Positions 1 through 6,600 are shown, counted from the first letter of the stretch. The stretch: 7,492 bases of DNA from Blastocatellia bacterium (GCA_003175865.1 PSRF01000430.1:1-7492); one strand, 5' to 3'. Program-made: numbers and translations. Notes: generated from the letters alone by a model not told the origin.

Positions 1-1671
1 AACATCCACTCGAATCTCAACTGGCATATCACGCTTTTGATGTGAGAGGAGACGTGCCACCGAACTAATCACGTCACCAAGATTCACTATGACGTGTTCC
101 GACGTTCGAGTCCGACTAAAGTCGAGCAATCCGTTCGTGATCGACTTACACCGAAATGCTTCACTCCGAATCAATCCTAAGTATTCGCGCAAGTCTTCAA
201 CAGCTGGAGAACTGTCAAACTCCCCCTCTTTGAGACGATTCTCAAGAGCTTCCGCGCATGCTGAGATGGTCGCCAAAGGATTGTTGATTTCGTGAACAAC
301 ACCGGCAGCTAGACGGCCCACTGCCGCAAGTTTTTCTGCACGCGCTACTGCCCGGTTCGCCTCAACACGCTCCGTAATCTCTTCCCCGACAGTTATCACG
401 TGACTTACTTGCCCACTCGTGTCTGCCCACATCGGAATCTTGCTGATTAACCAATAGCGAGTTTCACCTTTCTGGGTCGTCGTTTCTTGCTCAATGCGAA
501 TGATCTCGCCGCTAGAGAACACCTGTTCAAACTCTCGGTCCAGCACTTGTCGGTTTTGTCGGGTAAGTACTTCAAAAATGTTTTTGCCGAGAACTTCACC
601 GCGCGGCATGCCGAGTTCACCCAGCTCGCGATTCCGGTTCCAGGCTGCGACACGTCTCTCTCGATCGATCGCATAAAGCGACAAAGGAAGACTGTCGATG
701 ATGGCTTCAATAAATCGGCGCTGTGCTTCGGCTTCGGCGGTCTGCTTTTCGACTTCCTTCGCAAGACTGACCGATGTTTGACGTGCAGCTTGATAAAGCG
801 AACAGATATGAGCGGCGAGTGCAGTTTGCTGGGCGGCAGCGTCAATAAGTCGTCGCTCAGTTTCGCTACAATCCTCAGGACGATCGAAAGCAACAACAAG
901 AGCACCCTTGGCGCGACCCCCAAATCGCAACGGCGCCCGATATTCAATCACGTGCTGATCGTCCTTAATTAGCAAATCGACTTTGTCAATGACCAGCAAT
1001 GAACTCACCGCGTCTGCTGACGTCAACCAGTCTTGCAATTTGTCGAGATGCAGCATCGACTCGTCCTCAGCGCTTCCTTCGCGGTCAAAAACACATGCAG
1101 CATTGTTTTCCGAATCCACTGTCACATAGACAGCGCAGAGGGAAGCATTCGTCGCTTCGTATGTCGCACCGGCAACACGTCGAACCAGTTGATCGGGCTC
1201 GAGTGCACGCAATAAACCTCGGCCGATATCGGAAAGAAAACTGAGTTCGCGGTTGCTACCCATGAGCGCCCATTCTCGCTGTGACGCTTTGAGGTGAAAG
1301 CCAACTCGCGACAGAAGCTCGCCCGAGGATGACGGCTTCGTGATGTAATCGTCCGCGCCGACTGCGAAGGCTTCTACCTTCCGCGATTCGTCATCACTTT
1401 CGGAGAGGACAATTATCGGAAGTTTGCTCGTCGATGGTTGAGCGCGAAGGAGTTTGCACAAAGCTAATCCATCTACACTCGGCATCTCAACGTCGAGAAG
1501 CACCAAACTACACCGCACGCCACTCAACACGCGTAAAGCAGAAGGAGCCTCACTTGCGGTCACAGCGCGATAGCCGGCGCTCTCGAATACCTCGCGCAGT
1601 TTTGTGCGGGTCGTCTCGTCGTCGTCAACAATTAGGATTGTTACAGCTTGATTTTCGGAGGGAGCAGCCAT
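1..1671 (-). CDS. Receiver–GAF–PAS sensor histidine kinase (3' end outside window)
   Basis: Translating the minus strand from the ATG at 1671 gives 557 uninterrupted codons to the window edge. A receiver domain comes first (about residues 10-125): acidic cluster D16-D18, phosphoacceptor D60 in LLDVEMP, switch S90 and K112 in ITKP. A GAF domain (about 143-295) and a short helical, coiled-coil-like linker rich in E, K, Q and A follow. A PAS domain (about 320-440, starting FIEAIIDSLP) leads into HisKA, with phosphorylatable H460 in VVHEINNP. The sequence ends at the beginning of the ATPase domain, so the N, G1, F and G2 boxes are not visible. No transmembrane segment is seen, so it is probably cytosolic. 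Having the receiver at the N terminus suggests the kinase is itself an output of another phosphorelay, with GAF/PAS sensing added; that is inference. Only a weak ribosome site precedes the start. The neighbouring upstream gene is a c-di-GMP enzyme on the same strand. The family call is firm; ligand and partner are unknown. Confidence 0.95.
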   Translation of the reverse strand, partial: MAAPSENQAVTILIVDDDETTRTKLREVFESAGYRAVTASEAPSALRVLSGVRCSLVLLDVEMPSVDGLALCKLLRAQPSTSKLPIIVLSESDDESRKVEAFAVGADDYITKPSSSGELLSRVGFHLKASQREWALMGSNRELSFLSDIGRGLLRALEPDQLVRRVAGATYEATNASLCAVYVTVDSENNAACVFDREGSAEDESMLHLDKLQDWLTSADAVSSLLVIDKVDLLIKDDQHVIEYRAPLRFGGRAKGALVVAFDRPEDCSETERRLIDAAAQQTALAAHICSLYQAARQTSVSLAKEVEKQTAEAEAQRRFIEAIIDSLPLSLYAIDRERRVAAWNRNRELGELGMPRGEVLGKNIFEVLTRQNRQVLDREFEQVFSSGEIIRIEQETTTQKGETRYWLISKIPMWADTSGQVSHVITVGEEITERVEANRAVARAEKLAAVGRLAAGVVHEINNPLATISACAEALENRLKEGEFDSSPAVEDLREYLGLIRSEAFRCKSITNGLLDFSRTRTSEHVIVNLGDVISSVARLLSHQKRDMPVEIRVDV

Positions 1672-1673
1672 GC

Positions 1674-1737
1674 TTTCAATCGCGGCATAAGAACATGCCC
1701 ATGTATCGAGGAAAAAGTACCTCGCTATCGATTGAAA
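1674..1737. repeat. Nested inverted repeats in the kinase gene leader
   Basis: TTTCAATCG (1674-1682) is perfectly complementary to CGATTGAAA (1729-1737). Inside it, CGAGG (1707-1711) faces CCTCG (1720-1724) across an eight-base A-rich loop, and two to three further pairs flank it. The structure lies between the candidate promoter and the kinase start, so it could be an operator or a 5' leader hairpin. No regulator family can be assigned. Confidence 0.45.
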
Positions 1738-1760
1738 ACGATGAGAGTTGAGGATGTCAA
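1731..1760 (-). promoter_or_regulatory. Possible sigma-70 type promoter for the histidine kinase gene
   Basis: On the minus strand a perfect TTGACA lies at 1760-1755. After an 18-base spacer comes TTCAAT (1736-1731), matching four of six positions of the -10 consensus. It sits about 60 bases upstream of the kinase ATG at 1671 and just after the hairpin-rich repeat block following the upstream gene, which is a sensible place for a gene-specific promoter. The -10 box is weak, and promoter rules in this lineage are uncertain. Confidence 0.35.
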
Positions 1761-1765
1761 GAAAA

Positions 1766-1873
1766 TGCTGATTGCTGATTTGCTGATTTGTTTTTTGTCC
1801 GTTCGCAATAGTCAGTGGTCAGTGGACAAAACGCAACTCAGCAATCAGCAAACAGCAATCGGAAATCAGCAAT
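1766..1873. repeat. Heptad-repeat dyad (GCTGATT / AATCAGC) with TCAGTGG doublet; possible terminator of the GGDEF gene
   Basis: The left arm (about 1766-1790) holds three units of TGCTGATT at seven- or eight-base spacing. The right arm (about 1837-1873) holds the complementary TCAGCAA-type units, some degenerate. Between them TTTTGTCC (1793-1800) pairs exactly with GGACAAAA (1824-1831), and the loop contains a direct repeat of GTCAGTG (1811-1824). The whole block can fold into one long bulged hairpin. It begins immediately after the stop codon of the minus-strand c-di-GMP gene, and on that strand the far arm is followed by TTTTC, so it may act as a weak terminator. Similar heptad blocks occur between genes in some environmental bacteria (from memory, not checked). 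Confidence 0.7.
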
Positions 1874-1875
1874 GT

Positions 1876-3879
1876 TTAGCCCGCGATTGGAACCTGATCC
1901 TGTTCTGGCTTGGTGCCGGCGTCCGGTGGAAGCCCTCTCTCAAGTCGGTGATTCGATTTCATTCGATACATTTCATCGTCAGCCGACATCAGTAGCTGGT
2001 CCAAAGTCTCGCCATCATCGCCAAATGTCGCGGTTCCCACGCTTATTCCAACACGCGCGTGACGATTGCCACCGATGGCAAGTGCAAATCCGGAAACGGC
2101 TGATTCGATGCGAACACACAACTCTTCCACTTGCGTTCCAGGCACTTCTTGGACCAGAGCAACAAATTCATCGCCCGCATAACGTGCTAGAAAATCATAT
2201 TCACGCAGCTGGTGCTGAACGATCGTCGCAACTTCGCGCAACATCATGTCGCCTACTTTGTGACCGTAGTTGTCATTGACGTGCTTGAATTCGTCCAGAT
2301 CCAACATTACCACCTGGAACGAGCGCTCTGTCCGTCGTGCGCGTGCTGCTTCTTCATCAAATCGCAGCATCAGAGCGCGCGCGTTCGGCAGACCCGTCAG
2401 CGGATCAGTCATTGCGTTCGATTCCGCCTCGGCATGCTGCATAGCATTCGCTAGAGCGTCTGACGCAAGACGCGTGACGGTCTCGAGCAACCGCATGTGA
2501 TCATCGGAATATTGAACAAGTTCGGTAGAGTAAACTGACAACGCGCCTAACAAAACATCATCTTTGAACAACGGCAGCGCAGCCATTGATCGATACTGCA
2601 CACCAGCCTCAGGCTTTAGATCGTTAAAGTCCAGACTCGGATTCAGCTGATTAACTGCACTACGATTCGCCATTGCAAACCCAGTGACACCTTCGCCGGG
2701 AGCAACACAGCGACCTCGTAACGCCTCGACGTGTTTGCCAACGACATGTCGTGCAGTTGCGTAACCTTTTAGCTCATCAAAGAAATAAACGATGCACGTA
2801 TCAAAAGGCACGACAGCACCGACCTTCTCGACGAGGATTTCAAGTGTGTGCTCGACATCAAGAGAAGTCCCGAACGTACGCGCGATTTCATAAAGCGCGT
2901 AAACCTCGCGATGAGCTTTCTTGATTTGATCGTATGCCATGTAAGAACCGCGCTCGCGAGTTTGAGTTAAGTCAACGTCACTCAAGCGCAAGGGTTCGTC
3001 ATGCGCGCTCGGAAGCTTTTGATGATCTAGTCCAAGCGCACATATCTGAGCTTCGAATTGAGGCAGGTTTTTAATGAATTGATCTACCACGTTCGGATCG
3101 AAGTGAGTACCAGATCCACGCAACAATAAGGCGGTTGCTTCGTCGGCTGTCATTCCTCTCCTGAACGGGCGATCCTCGCGAACAGAATCAAAGCAGTCAA
3201 CCACCGACAGAATTCGAGCGGTAATTGGGATCTGTTCGCCTCTCAACCGATCCGGATAACCGCGCCCATCCCACTGCTCGTGATGGTGTCGAACGATCGG
3301 GATGACGGGATACGGGAATTGAACCCGACCCAAGATCTGTGCACCAACGACTGTGTGAATCTTCATCTTCTCGAACTCTGCGGGCGTCAGTCTTCCCGGC
3401 TTGTTCAGAATGTGGGGTGGTACGGCTAATTTTCCAACATCGTGAAGTAAGGCACCTGCTTTTAACGCAGCTATTTCACTACTTGATAAACCAAACACGT
3501 CACCCATTCCTGCGGCGTAGATTTGAACACGACGGACGTGACAATGAGTTGTTTGATCTTTGGCATCGATGGCAGTTGCAAGCGCTTCAGCTGTCGCAAG
3601 GTGAAGGTTACTAATAGCTTCTACTTCCGAGGTTTTAGACTTCAACCGTTCATTTGCGCTACGGTAAATGAGATAGGCGGCAGCGATCGAGAGTGGTGAA
3701 AGTACAAGGTAGGGAACGAGATGCAGAGAGACCACGCCATACACGAACGCCAATGCAGCGGGGGCAACTAGTAACGTCCACAATAAGAATTGCTGGACGC
3801 GTGTTGGCTTCCTTGATCCTGCTGGGCGAAAGCTATCTACAGCGAAATGGTGGGCCTCACTTGTAGTGGGGGAAGTCAT
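1876..3879 (-). CDS. Membrane-anchored HD-GYP–GAF–GGDEF c-di-GMP turnover protein
   Basis: A 667-residue protein likely to control the second messenger c-di-GMP. A short cytosolic tail is followed by two hydrophobic segments (about 29-51 and 53-72). Next is an HD-GYP phosphodiesterase domain (about 85-275) with candidate metal ligands H114, H146-D147, H175, H199-H200 and D228, and the GYP signature at 207-209. A GAF sensor domain follows (about 320-480). The C-terminal GGDEF domain (about 488-650) has D527 and D529 in LDLDEFK, NDNYGH, an AGDEF active-site loop (568-572) instead of GGDEF, and an RxxD product-inhibition site (R559, D562) five residues before it. Both catalytic domains therefore look intact, so it may make and degrade c-di-GMP with GAF or membrane input selecting the direction (inference). 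AGDEF variants are active in some known cyclases. A good Shine-Dalgarno AGGAG (3889-3885) lies five bases before the ATG. The next gene on the strand is a sensor kinase, which could be functionally linked. Confidence 0.95.
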   Translation of the reverse strand: MTSPTTSEAHHFAVDSFRPAGSRKPTRVQQFLLWTLLVAPAALAFVYGVVSLHLVPYLVLSPLSIAAAYLIYRSANERLKSKTSEVEAISNLHLATAEALATAIDAKDQTTHCHVRRVQIYAAGMGDVFGLSSSEIAALKAGALLHDVGKLAVPPHILNKPGRLTPAEFEKMKIHTVVGAQILGRVQFPYPVIPIVRHHHEQWDGRGYPDRLRGEQIPITARILSVVDCFDSVREDRPFRRGMTADEATALLLRGSGTHFDPNVVDQFIKNLPQFEAQICALGLDHQKLPSAHDEPLRLSDVDLTQTRERGSYMAYDQIKKAHREVYALYEIARTFGTSLDVEHTLEILVEKVGAVVPFDTCIVYFFDELKGYATARHVVGKHVEALRGRCVAPGEGVTGFAMANRSAVNQLNPSLDFNDLKPEAGVQYRSMAALPLFKDDVLLGALSVYSTELVQYSDDHMRLLETVTRLASDALANAMQHAEAESNAMTDPLTGLPNARALMLRFDEEAARARRTERSFQVVMLDLDEFKHVNDNYGHKVGDMMLREVATIVQHQLREYDFLARYAGDEFVALVQEVPGTQVEELCVRIESAVSGFALAIGGNRHARVGISVGTATFGDDGETLDQLLMSADDEMYRMKSNHRLERGLPPDAGTKPEQDQVPIAG

Positions 3880-3884
3880 CTACT

Positions 3885-3889
3885 CTCCT
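3885..3889 (-). promoter_or_regulatory. Ribosome binding site AGGAG of the HD-GYP/GGDEF gene
   Basis: On the minus strand AGGAG is separated by five bases from the ATG at 3879. This supports that start, and it is the clearest Shine-Dalgarno sequence in the window. Confidence 0.75.
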
Positions 3890-3938
3890 GAACCTTTGAT
3901 CGATCTGCACACGCCTTACAAAACATCAACTACAGAAT

Positions 3939-3975
3939 CCGGAGACGAGCTGGGAGCAAATCAGCTCATCTCCGG
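3939..3975. repeat. Strong 14-bp hairpin in the leader/upstream region of the c-di-GMP gene
   Basis: CCGGAGACGAGCTG (3939-3952) and CAGCTCATCTCCGG (3962-3975) are complementary except for one C/A mismatch, with a nine-base loop. It lies about 60 bases upstream of the minus-strand start at 3879 and could sit in that gene's 5' leader, or at the 5' end of a plus-strand RNA ending near 4149. There is no T-run on either side, so it is not an obvious terminator. Confidence 0.7.
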
Positions 3976-3987
3976 GAGATAGGGCAA

Positions 3988-4017
3988 GGGGCAACTATGC
4001 TTCCGCAATAGTCGCCC
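3988..4017. repeat. Second hairpin next to the 3939-3975 stem
   Basis: GGGC (3989-3992) pairs with GCCC (4014-4017) and ACTAT (3994-3998) with ATAGT (4008-4012), separated by one A/C mismatch, with a nine-base loop. Together with the neighbouring stem it makes a two-hairpin array in non-coding DNA, consistent with a structured RNA on one strand or the other. Confidence 0.6.
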
Positions 4018-4111
4018 TGCTGGGTGAGATATTCAGTAAGCCTTGGCGTCAATCAATTAGGTTACGTCCTGTCATAGAACTTGGCGGCTACGGACCCCGT
4101 GCGGAGAGCCC

Positions 4112-4149
4112 GTGAAGCAAGAGGCTTCTGAGCCGCGCTTCACCTTTTT
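4112..4149 (+). terminator. Orphan intrinsic-terminator-like hairpin on the plus strand
   Basis: GTGAAGC (4112-4118) pairs with GCTTCAC (4137-4143). An inner GGCT (4123-4126) pairs with AGCC (4131-4134) around a TCTG loop. The stem is followed at once by CTTTTT (4144-4149), the classic layout of a factor-independent terminator. No plus-strand protein gene lies upstream, because the coding there is on the minus strand. If it is real, it ends a non-coding RNA or antisense transcript. AGCCGC (4131-4136) can alternatively pair with GCGGCT (4084-4089), which would break the terminator. Confidence 0.55.
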
Positions 4150-4343
4150 CAAGCAGCGTGCCGCAGTCGGTAGCGGGTCAATGCTCTAAAATACGCAGCA
4201 ACTTCAAGGATCTCATTCGCCGTTTGTATTCTTCGGTTGATGCTTGGGCAGATTGACAGGTCAGATTGAAGAATTCGGTCAGGGATCAGTCAATCTTGAG
4301 AGGTAACCAACGAATCTGAAATGCAACTACCTTCGCGGCGGAG

Positions 4344-4448
4344 CTCAAATAGAGAGCGACGGGTAGCTATCACATGACGCACTTCGTTCGTTTGAGTTGA
4401 ATAATAGCTACCCATCGCTAACGCTCTGGGCTCTCGAATTGAGTTTTT
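4344..4448 (+). repeat. Large imperfect dyad ending in a T-run (REP-like element or terminator)
   Basis: GGGTAGCTAT (4361-4370) and ATAGCTACCC (4404-4413) are perfectly complementary. The stem extends past one mismatch through AGCGA/TCGCT (4355-4359 with 4415-4419). After an 11-base bulge on one side, CTCAAATAGAGAG (4344-4356) matches CTCTCGAATTGAG (4431-4443) at 11 of 13 positions; its last bases overlap the inner stem. TTTTT follows at 4444-4448. The shape fits either a strong plus-strand terminator or a REP-like palindrome, in which GCTACC/TCGCTA-type cores are common. No other copy is present in this window to decide. Confidence 0.55.
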
Positions 4449-4514
4449 ACAGAGTGTCTGAGCACAGGGAGAACGAGAGACTGATTCTTTGAGACTCTTT
4501 CTTGAATCGCGTGT

Positions 4515-4542
4515 TTGACAAGCCTTCACCTACCATTACACT
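4515..4542 (+). promoter_or_regulatory. Possible promoter of the exporter–SLOG–SDR operon
   Basis: A perfect TTGACA (4515-4520) is followed after 16 bases by TACACT (4537-4542), four of six matches to the -10 consensus. It lies about 95 bases before the exporter ATG and downstream of the dyad ending at 4448, and no other equally good pair was noticed in the gap. Reading by eye only. Confidence 0.4.
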
Positions 4543-4635
4543 GTCGATGGACAAACCAAAAACCATTTGTGATTTCAAATGAGCTCTCTACAATTCTCTA
4601 CTTTGCTCGTCGGCCGATGATTGACTAGTTAGTTA

Positions 4636-5976
4636 ATGATGTCGAGTGCCTCTGCAAAACCAGTCGGCTATGTTGACTTGCTGCGTCGCAATCGCAGCTT
4701 CCGTCAATTGTGGTTGGGCCAGGTTGTCAGCCAGATGGGTGACTGGTTCGACACTATTGCCCTGTACACGATCATCCTCAATTTGACTGGGTCTGGCCGC
4801 GATGTGGGCTTGTTACTCGTAGCACGATTCTTACCGAGCTTCCTGTTCGGACCGGTTTCTGGCGTTGTAGCGGATCGATTTCCTCGCCGCACAATCATGA
4901 TCGTGTCAGACGTAAGCAGGGCTTTGGTCGTCCTGGGCTTCTTGTTTGTGCGCCGAGCAGACCAACTGTGGATCATCTACGTTCTGACTGTACTGCAACT
5001 CGGTCTGTCAACTTTCTTTGAGCCTGCAAAAACTGCTGCCATTCCTTCGATTGTTGAGGATCGAGAACTCGTCGCTGCAAACGCGATTTCATCAGTGACG
5101 TGGTCCGTCATGTTGACTCTCGGCGCGGCAATCGGTGGTCTGATAACCGGCTGGTTTGGAACAAACGCCGCCTTCATACTTGACGCGCTGAGCTATGTAT
5201 TGTCGGCCGTCCTAATTGCCAGCATTCGTGTACCTAAACGTCCTCCTAGAAAACGTGAAAAACTGAGACTGGGTAGACTGCTGGGAATTAGCGAGACGAT
5301 TGAAGGAATCAGATATGTTAAGAACAGACCGCGTGTACTTGCGTTGCTGTTAGTTAAGCCCGCGTGGGGCCTTGGCGGCGGAATACTCACACTGCTTGCT
5401 GTGTTTGGAGAAAAGATTTTTCCAGTTGGTAAGAGTGCTGCAACAGGAATCGGTGTTCTTTTCGCGGCACGCGGCATCGGCACTGCAGTTGGTCCGATCG
5501 TCGCGCGTCGCGTTTCAGGCGAAGGCAAGAAGGGAATGCAAGTCTCTATCGGAATTGCATTTCTGATTGGCGGCGCAGGCTATATCGCCTTCGGATCGGC
5601 GACGAGTTTTGCCCTTGCATTAATAGTTCTCGGTCTTGCACATACTGGCGGCAGCATCCTCTGGGTCTTCTCAACAGTGTTGTTGCAACGTGCGGTCATC
5701 GACAACTTTCGCGGACGAGTGTTCGCAGCGGAACTTGCTCTTCTGACGCTCACAATGGCCGCCTCAAACTACGTCACCGGTGAACTTCTCGATCGGTTTC
5801 AAATTCCTCCGCGAGTAGTTACGGTGGGCGTTGGAAGTTTTTTTCTGATACCAGGAGTAATCTGGTTCATCACGGAACGTTGGTGGGACAAGGAAAAACA
5901 CACCTTGGCAACGACGGTCATCCATAGGTCAGAGGAGCAGCGCCAGCTGGAAGTCATTCACCAATCTACCGACTAA
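4636..5976 (+). CDS. MFS exporter, EntS/MFS_3-like
   Basis: A 446-residue integral inner-membrane transporter with the alternating hydrophobic segments of a major facilitator. After a short cytosolic start, the first helix begins around LWLGQVVSQMGDWF (25-38). The loop between helices 2 and 3 carries a motif-A equivalent, GVVADRFPRR (76-85). A conserved stretch, EPAKTAAIPSIV (129-140), is typical of the MFS_3 branch that includes the enterobactin exporter EntS and related efflux pumps. The strongly basic central loop (about 201-215) separates the two halves. The C-terminal tail after the last helix is charged and cytosolic. Transport is presumably proton-driven efflux; the substrate cannot be read from sequence. 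An in-frame TAG at 4630-4632 fixes the start at 4636 or the adjacent ATG at 4639; no clear Shine-Dalgarno is visible. The following SLOG gene begins two bases after its stop, so its substrate may relate to the downstream enzymes. Confidence 0.92.
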   Translation: MMSSASAKPVGYVDLLRRNRSFRQLWLGQVVSQMGDWFDTIALYTIILNLTGSGRDVGLLLVARFLPSFLFGPVSGVVADRFPRRTIMIVSDVSRALVVLGFLFVRRADQLWIIYVLTVLQLGLSTFFEPAKTAAIPSIVEDRELVAANAISSVTWSVMLTLGAAIGGLITGWFGTNAAFILDALSYVLSAVLIASIRVPKRPPRKREKLRLGRLLGISETIEGIRYVKNRPRVLALLLVKPAWGLGGGILTLLAVFGEKIFPVGKSAATGIGVLFAARGIGTAVGPIVARRVSGEGKKGMQVSIGIAFLIGGAGYIAFGSATSFALALIVLGLAHTGGSILWVFSTVLLQRAVIDNFRGRVFAAELALLTLTMAASNYVTGELLDRFQIPPRVVTVGVGSFFLIPGVIWFITERWWDKEKHTLATTVIHRSEEQRQLEVIHQSTD

Positions 5977-5978
5977 AG

Positions 5979-6539
5979 ATGGCTGAGTCACCCAATATAA
6001 AAATCGGAGTGATGGGTTCGGCGGCGGACAGCGGGACCCCTGAGGCGCGTGCTGTGCTGATTCAGAAGGGGGAAAACCTCGCAGCGGCAATCGCCAATCG
6101 TGAGTGTGTGCTTCTTACGGGTGCAACGACGGGGATTGTTTACGTCGTGGGAAAAGCTGCACATGACGCAGGTACATTTCACATCGGAGTCTCCCCAGGT
6201 GCTTCAGAGCGTGAGCACATTGACGCTTATAAACTACCTCTCGATGCTTGTGATGCTATCGTTTACACCGGGTTTGGTCTGAAAGGGCGAAATGTGGTGC
6301 TTGTGCGGTCATGCGACATCGTTCTGTTTATCGCCGGTGCGATGGGTTCGCTGAACGAGTTTACAATCGCGCATGATGAAGGAAAGATCATCGGGTGCTT
6401 GACTGGCAGTGGTGGTGTCGCCGATGAGGTTGATTATCTTTTGGAGAAGTTTGGCAAACGATCCCACGCTCAGGTGTTCAAGAACAGCGATCCAGATCAG
6501 TTAATCGAAGAGTGCATTGAGAGTCTTGGAGAGCGCTGA
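5979..6539 (+). CDS. SLOG/LOG-like Rossmann-fold protein (TIGR00725-type), function unknown
   Basis: A 186-residue cytosolic alpha/beta protein. It begins with a first strand and loop, IKIGVMGSAADSG (7-19). LLTGATTGI (45-53) stands where LOG relatives have a GGG-x-GxM loop. A conserved-type KGRN (102-105) follows, then IAGAMGSLNEF (118-128) in place of the PGGxGTxxE signature, keeping E127. This resembles the former 'lysine decarboxylase-like' SLOG cluster rather than true cytokinin-activating LOG enzymes. SLOG domains bind nucleotides or nucleotide-derived ligands; some are phosphoribohydrolases, others sensors or putative cofactor carriers. Loss of glycines in both signature loops makes LOG-type catalysis uncertain. 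It starts two bases after the exporter stop, suggesting translational coupling, and has no clear ribosome site of its own. Its stop codon is embedded in a strong hairpin that precedes the dehydrogenase gene. Family placement is fairly sure; the biochemical role is not known. Confidence 0.85.
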   Translation: MAESPNIKIGVMGSAADSGTPEARAVLIQKGENLAAAIANRECVLLTGATTGIVYVVGKAAHDAGTFHIGVSPGASEREHIDAYKLPLDACDAIVYTGFGLKGRNVVLVRSCDIVLFIAGAMGSLNEFTIAHDEGKIIGCLTGSGGVADEVDYLLEKFGKRSHAQVFKNSDPDQLIEECIESLGER

Positions 6540-6600
6540 CTCTGTCAGCGCTTTTATCAACTAAATGCGTTTTAGGCTAAAGGGCTGATAGAGTCAGCGC
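6532..6600 (+). promoter_or_regulatory. Two mutually exclusive hairpins between SLOG and SDR genes (attenuator-like)
   Basis: AGCGCTGAC (6532-6540) and GTCAGCGCT (6544-6552) form a perfect nine-base-pair stem with a TCT loop, followed by TTTT to 6555, a compact terminator-like hairpin. The same left arm, GCGCTGACTCTGTCAGC (6533-6549), also pairs at 16 of 17 positions with GCTGATAGAGTCAGCGC (6584-6600), and partial pairing continues inward. The two folds cannot coexist. The SLOG stop codon (6537-6539) lies in the shared arm, so a ribosome terminating there would affect which one forms. The dehydrogenase ribosome site and ATG follow within 15 bases. An attenuator or intercistronic processing/stability element is inferred; a palindromic repeat insertion is the alternative. 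Confidence 0.6.

Larger units (their letters stand above)
3880..4635. other. Long divergent intergenic region without a credible protein gene
   Basis: About 750 bases separate the minus-strand c-di-GMP gene from the plus-strand exporter gene. The only sizeable open frame (4290-4529, minus) encodes a low-complexity, S/R-rich peptide with no recognisable motif, no good ribosome site, and an overlap with a strong dyad, so I do not call it. What the region does hold is structure: hairpins at 3939-3975 and 3988-4017, a terminator-like stem at 4112-4149, a large dyad at 4344-4448, and a promoter-like pair at 4515-4542. No tRNA, rRNA, tmRNA or recognisable riboswitch was seen. Confidence 0.7.

Noticed and set aside
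447..972. Open frames of about 160 codons on both strands
   Set aside because: They lie in other frames of the continuous receiver–GAF–PAS–kinase coding sequence, whose domain motifs are clear.
1766..1873. Possible CRISPR-like array from the repeated GCTGATT units
   Set aside because: Units are seven or eight bases with no unique spacers of 25-40 bases, and they occur in both orientations as a dyad.
3930..4150. 6S RNA, SRP RNA, RNase P RNA or tmRNA
   Set aside because: Length and hairpins are suggestive of a structured RNA, but the long closing stem of 6S and the signature motifs of SRP, RNase P and tmRNA are not visible.
3880..4200. c-di-GMP (GEMM) riboswitch upstream of the c-di-GMP gene
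   Set aside because: I looked on the minus strand for the conserved GEMM core and tetraloop-receptor pattern and did not find it; only generic hairpins are present.
4290..4529. Minus-strand open frame of 79 codons in the long intergenic region
   Set aside because: The composition is S/R-rich without a recognisable motif or good ribosome site, and it overlaps the 4344-4448 dyad, which explains the sequence better.
3880..4635. tRNA gene in the intergenic region
   Set aside because: No T-loop GGTTCRA-type motif with matching acceptor stem was found on either strand.
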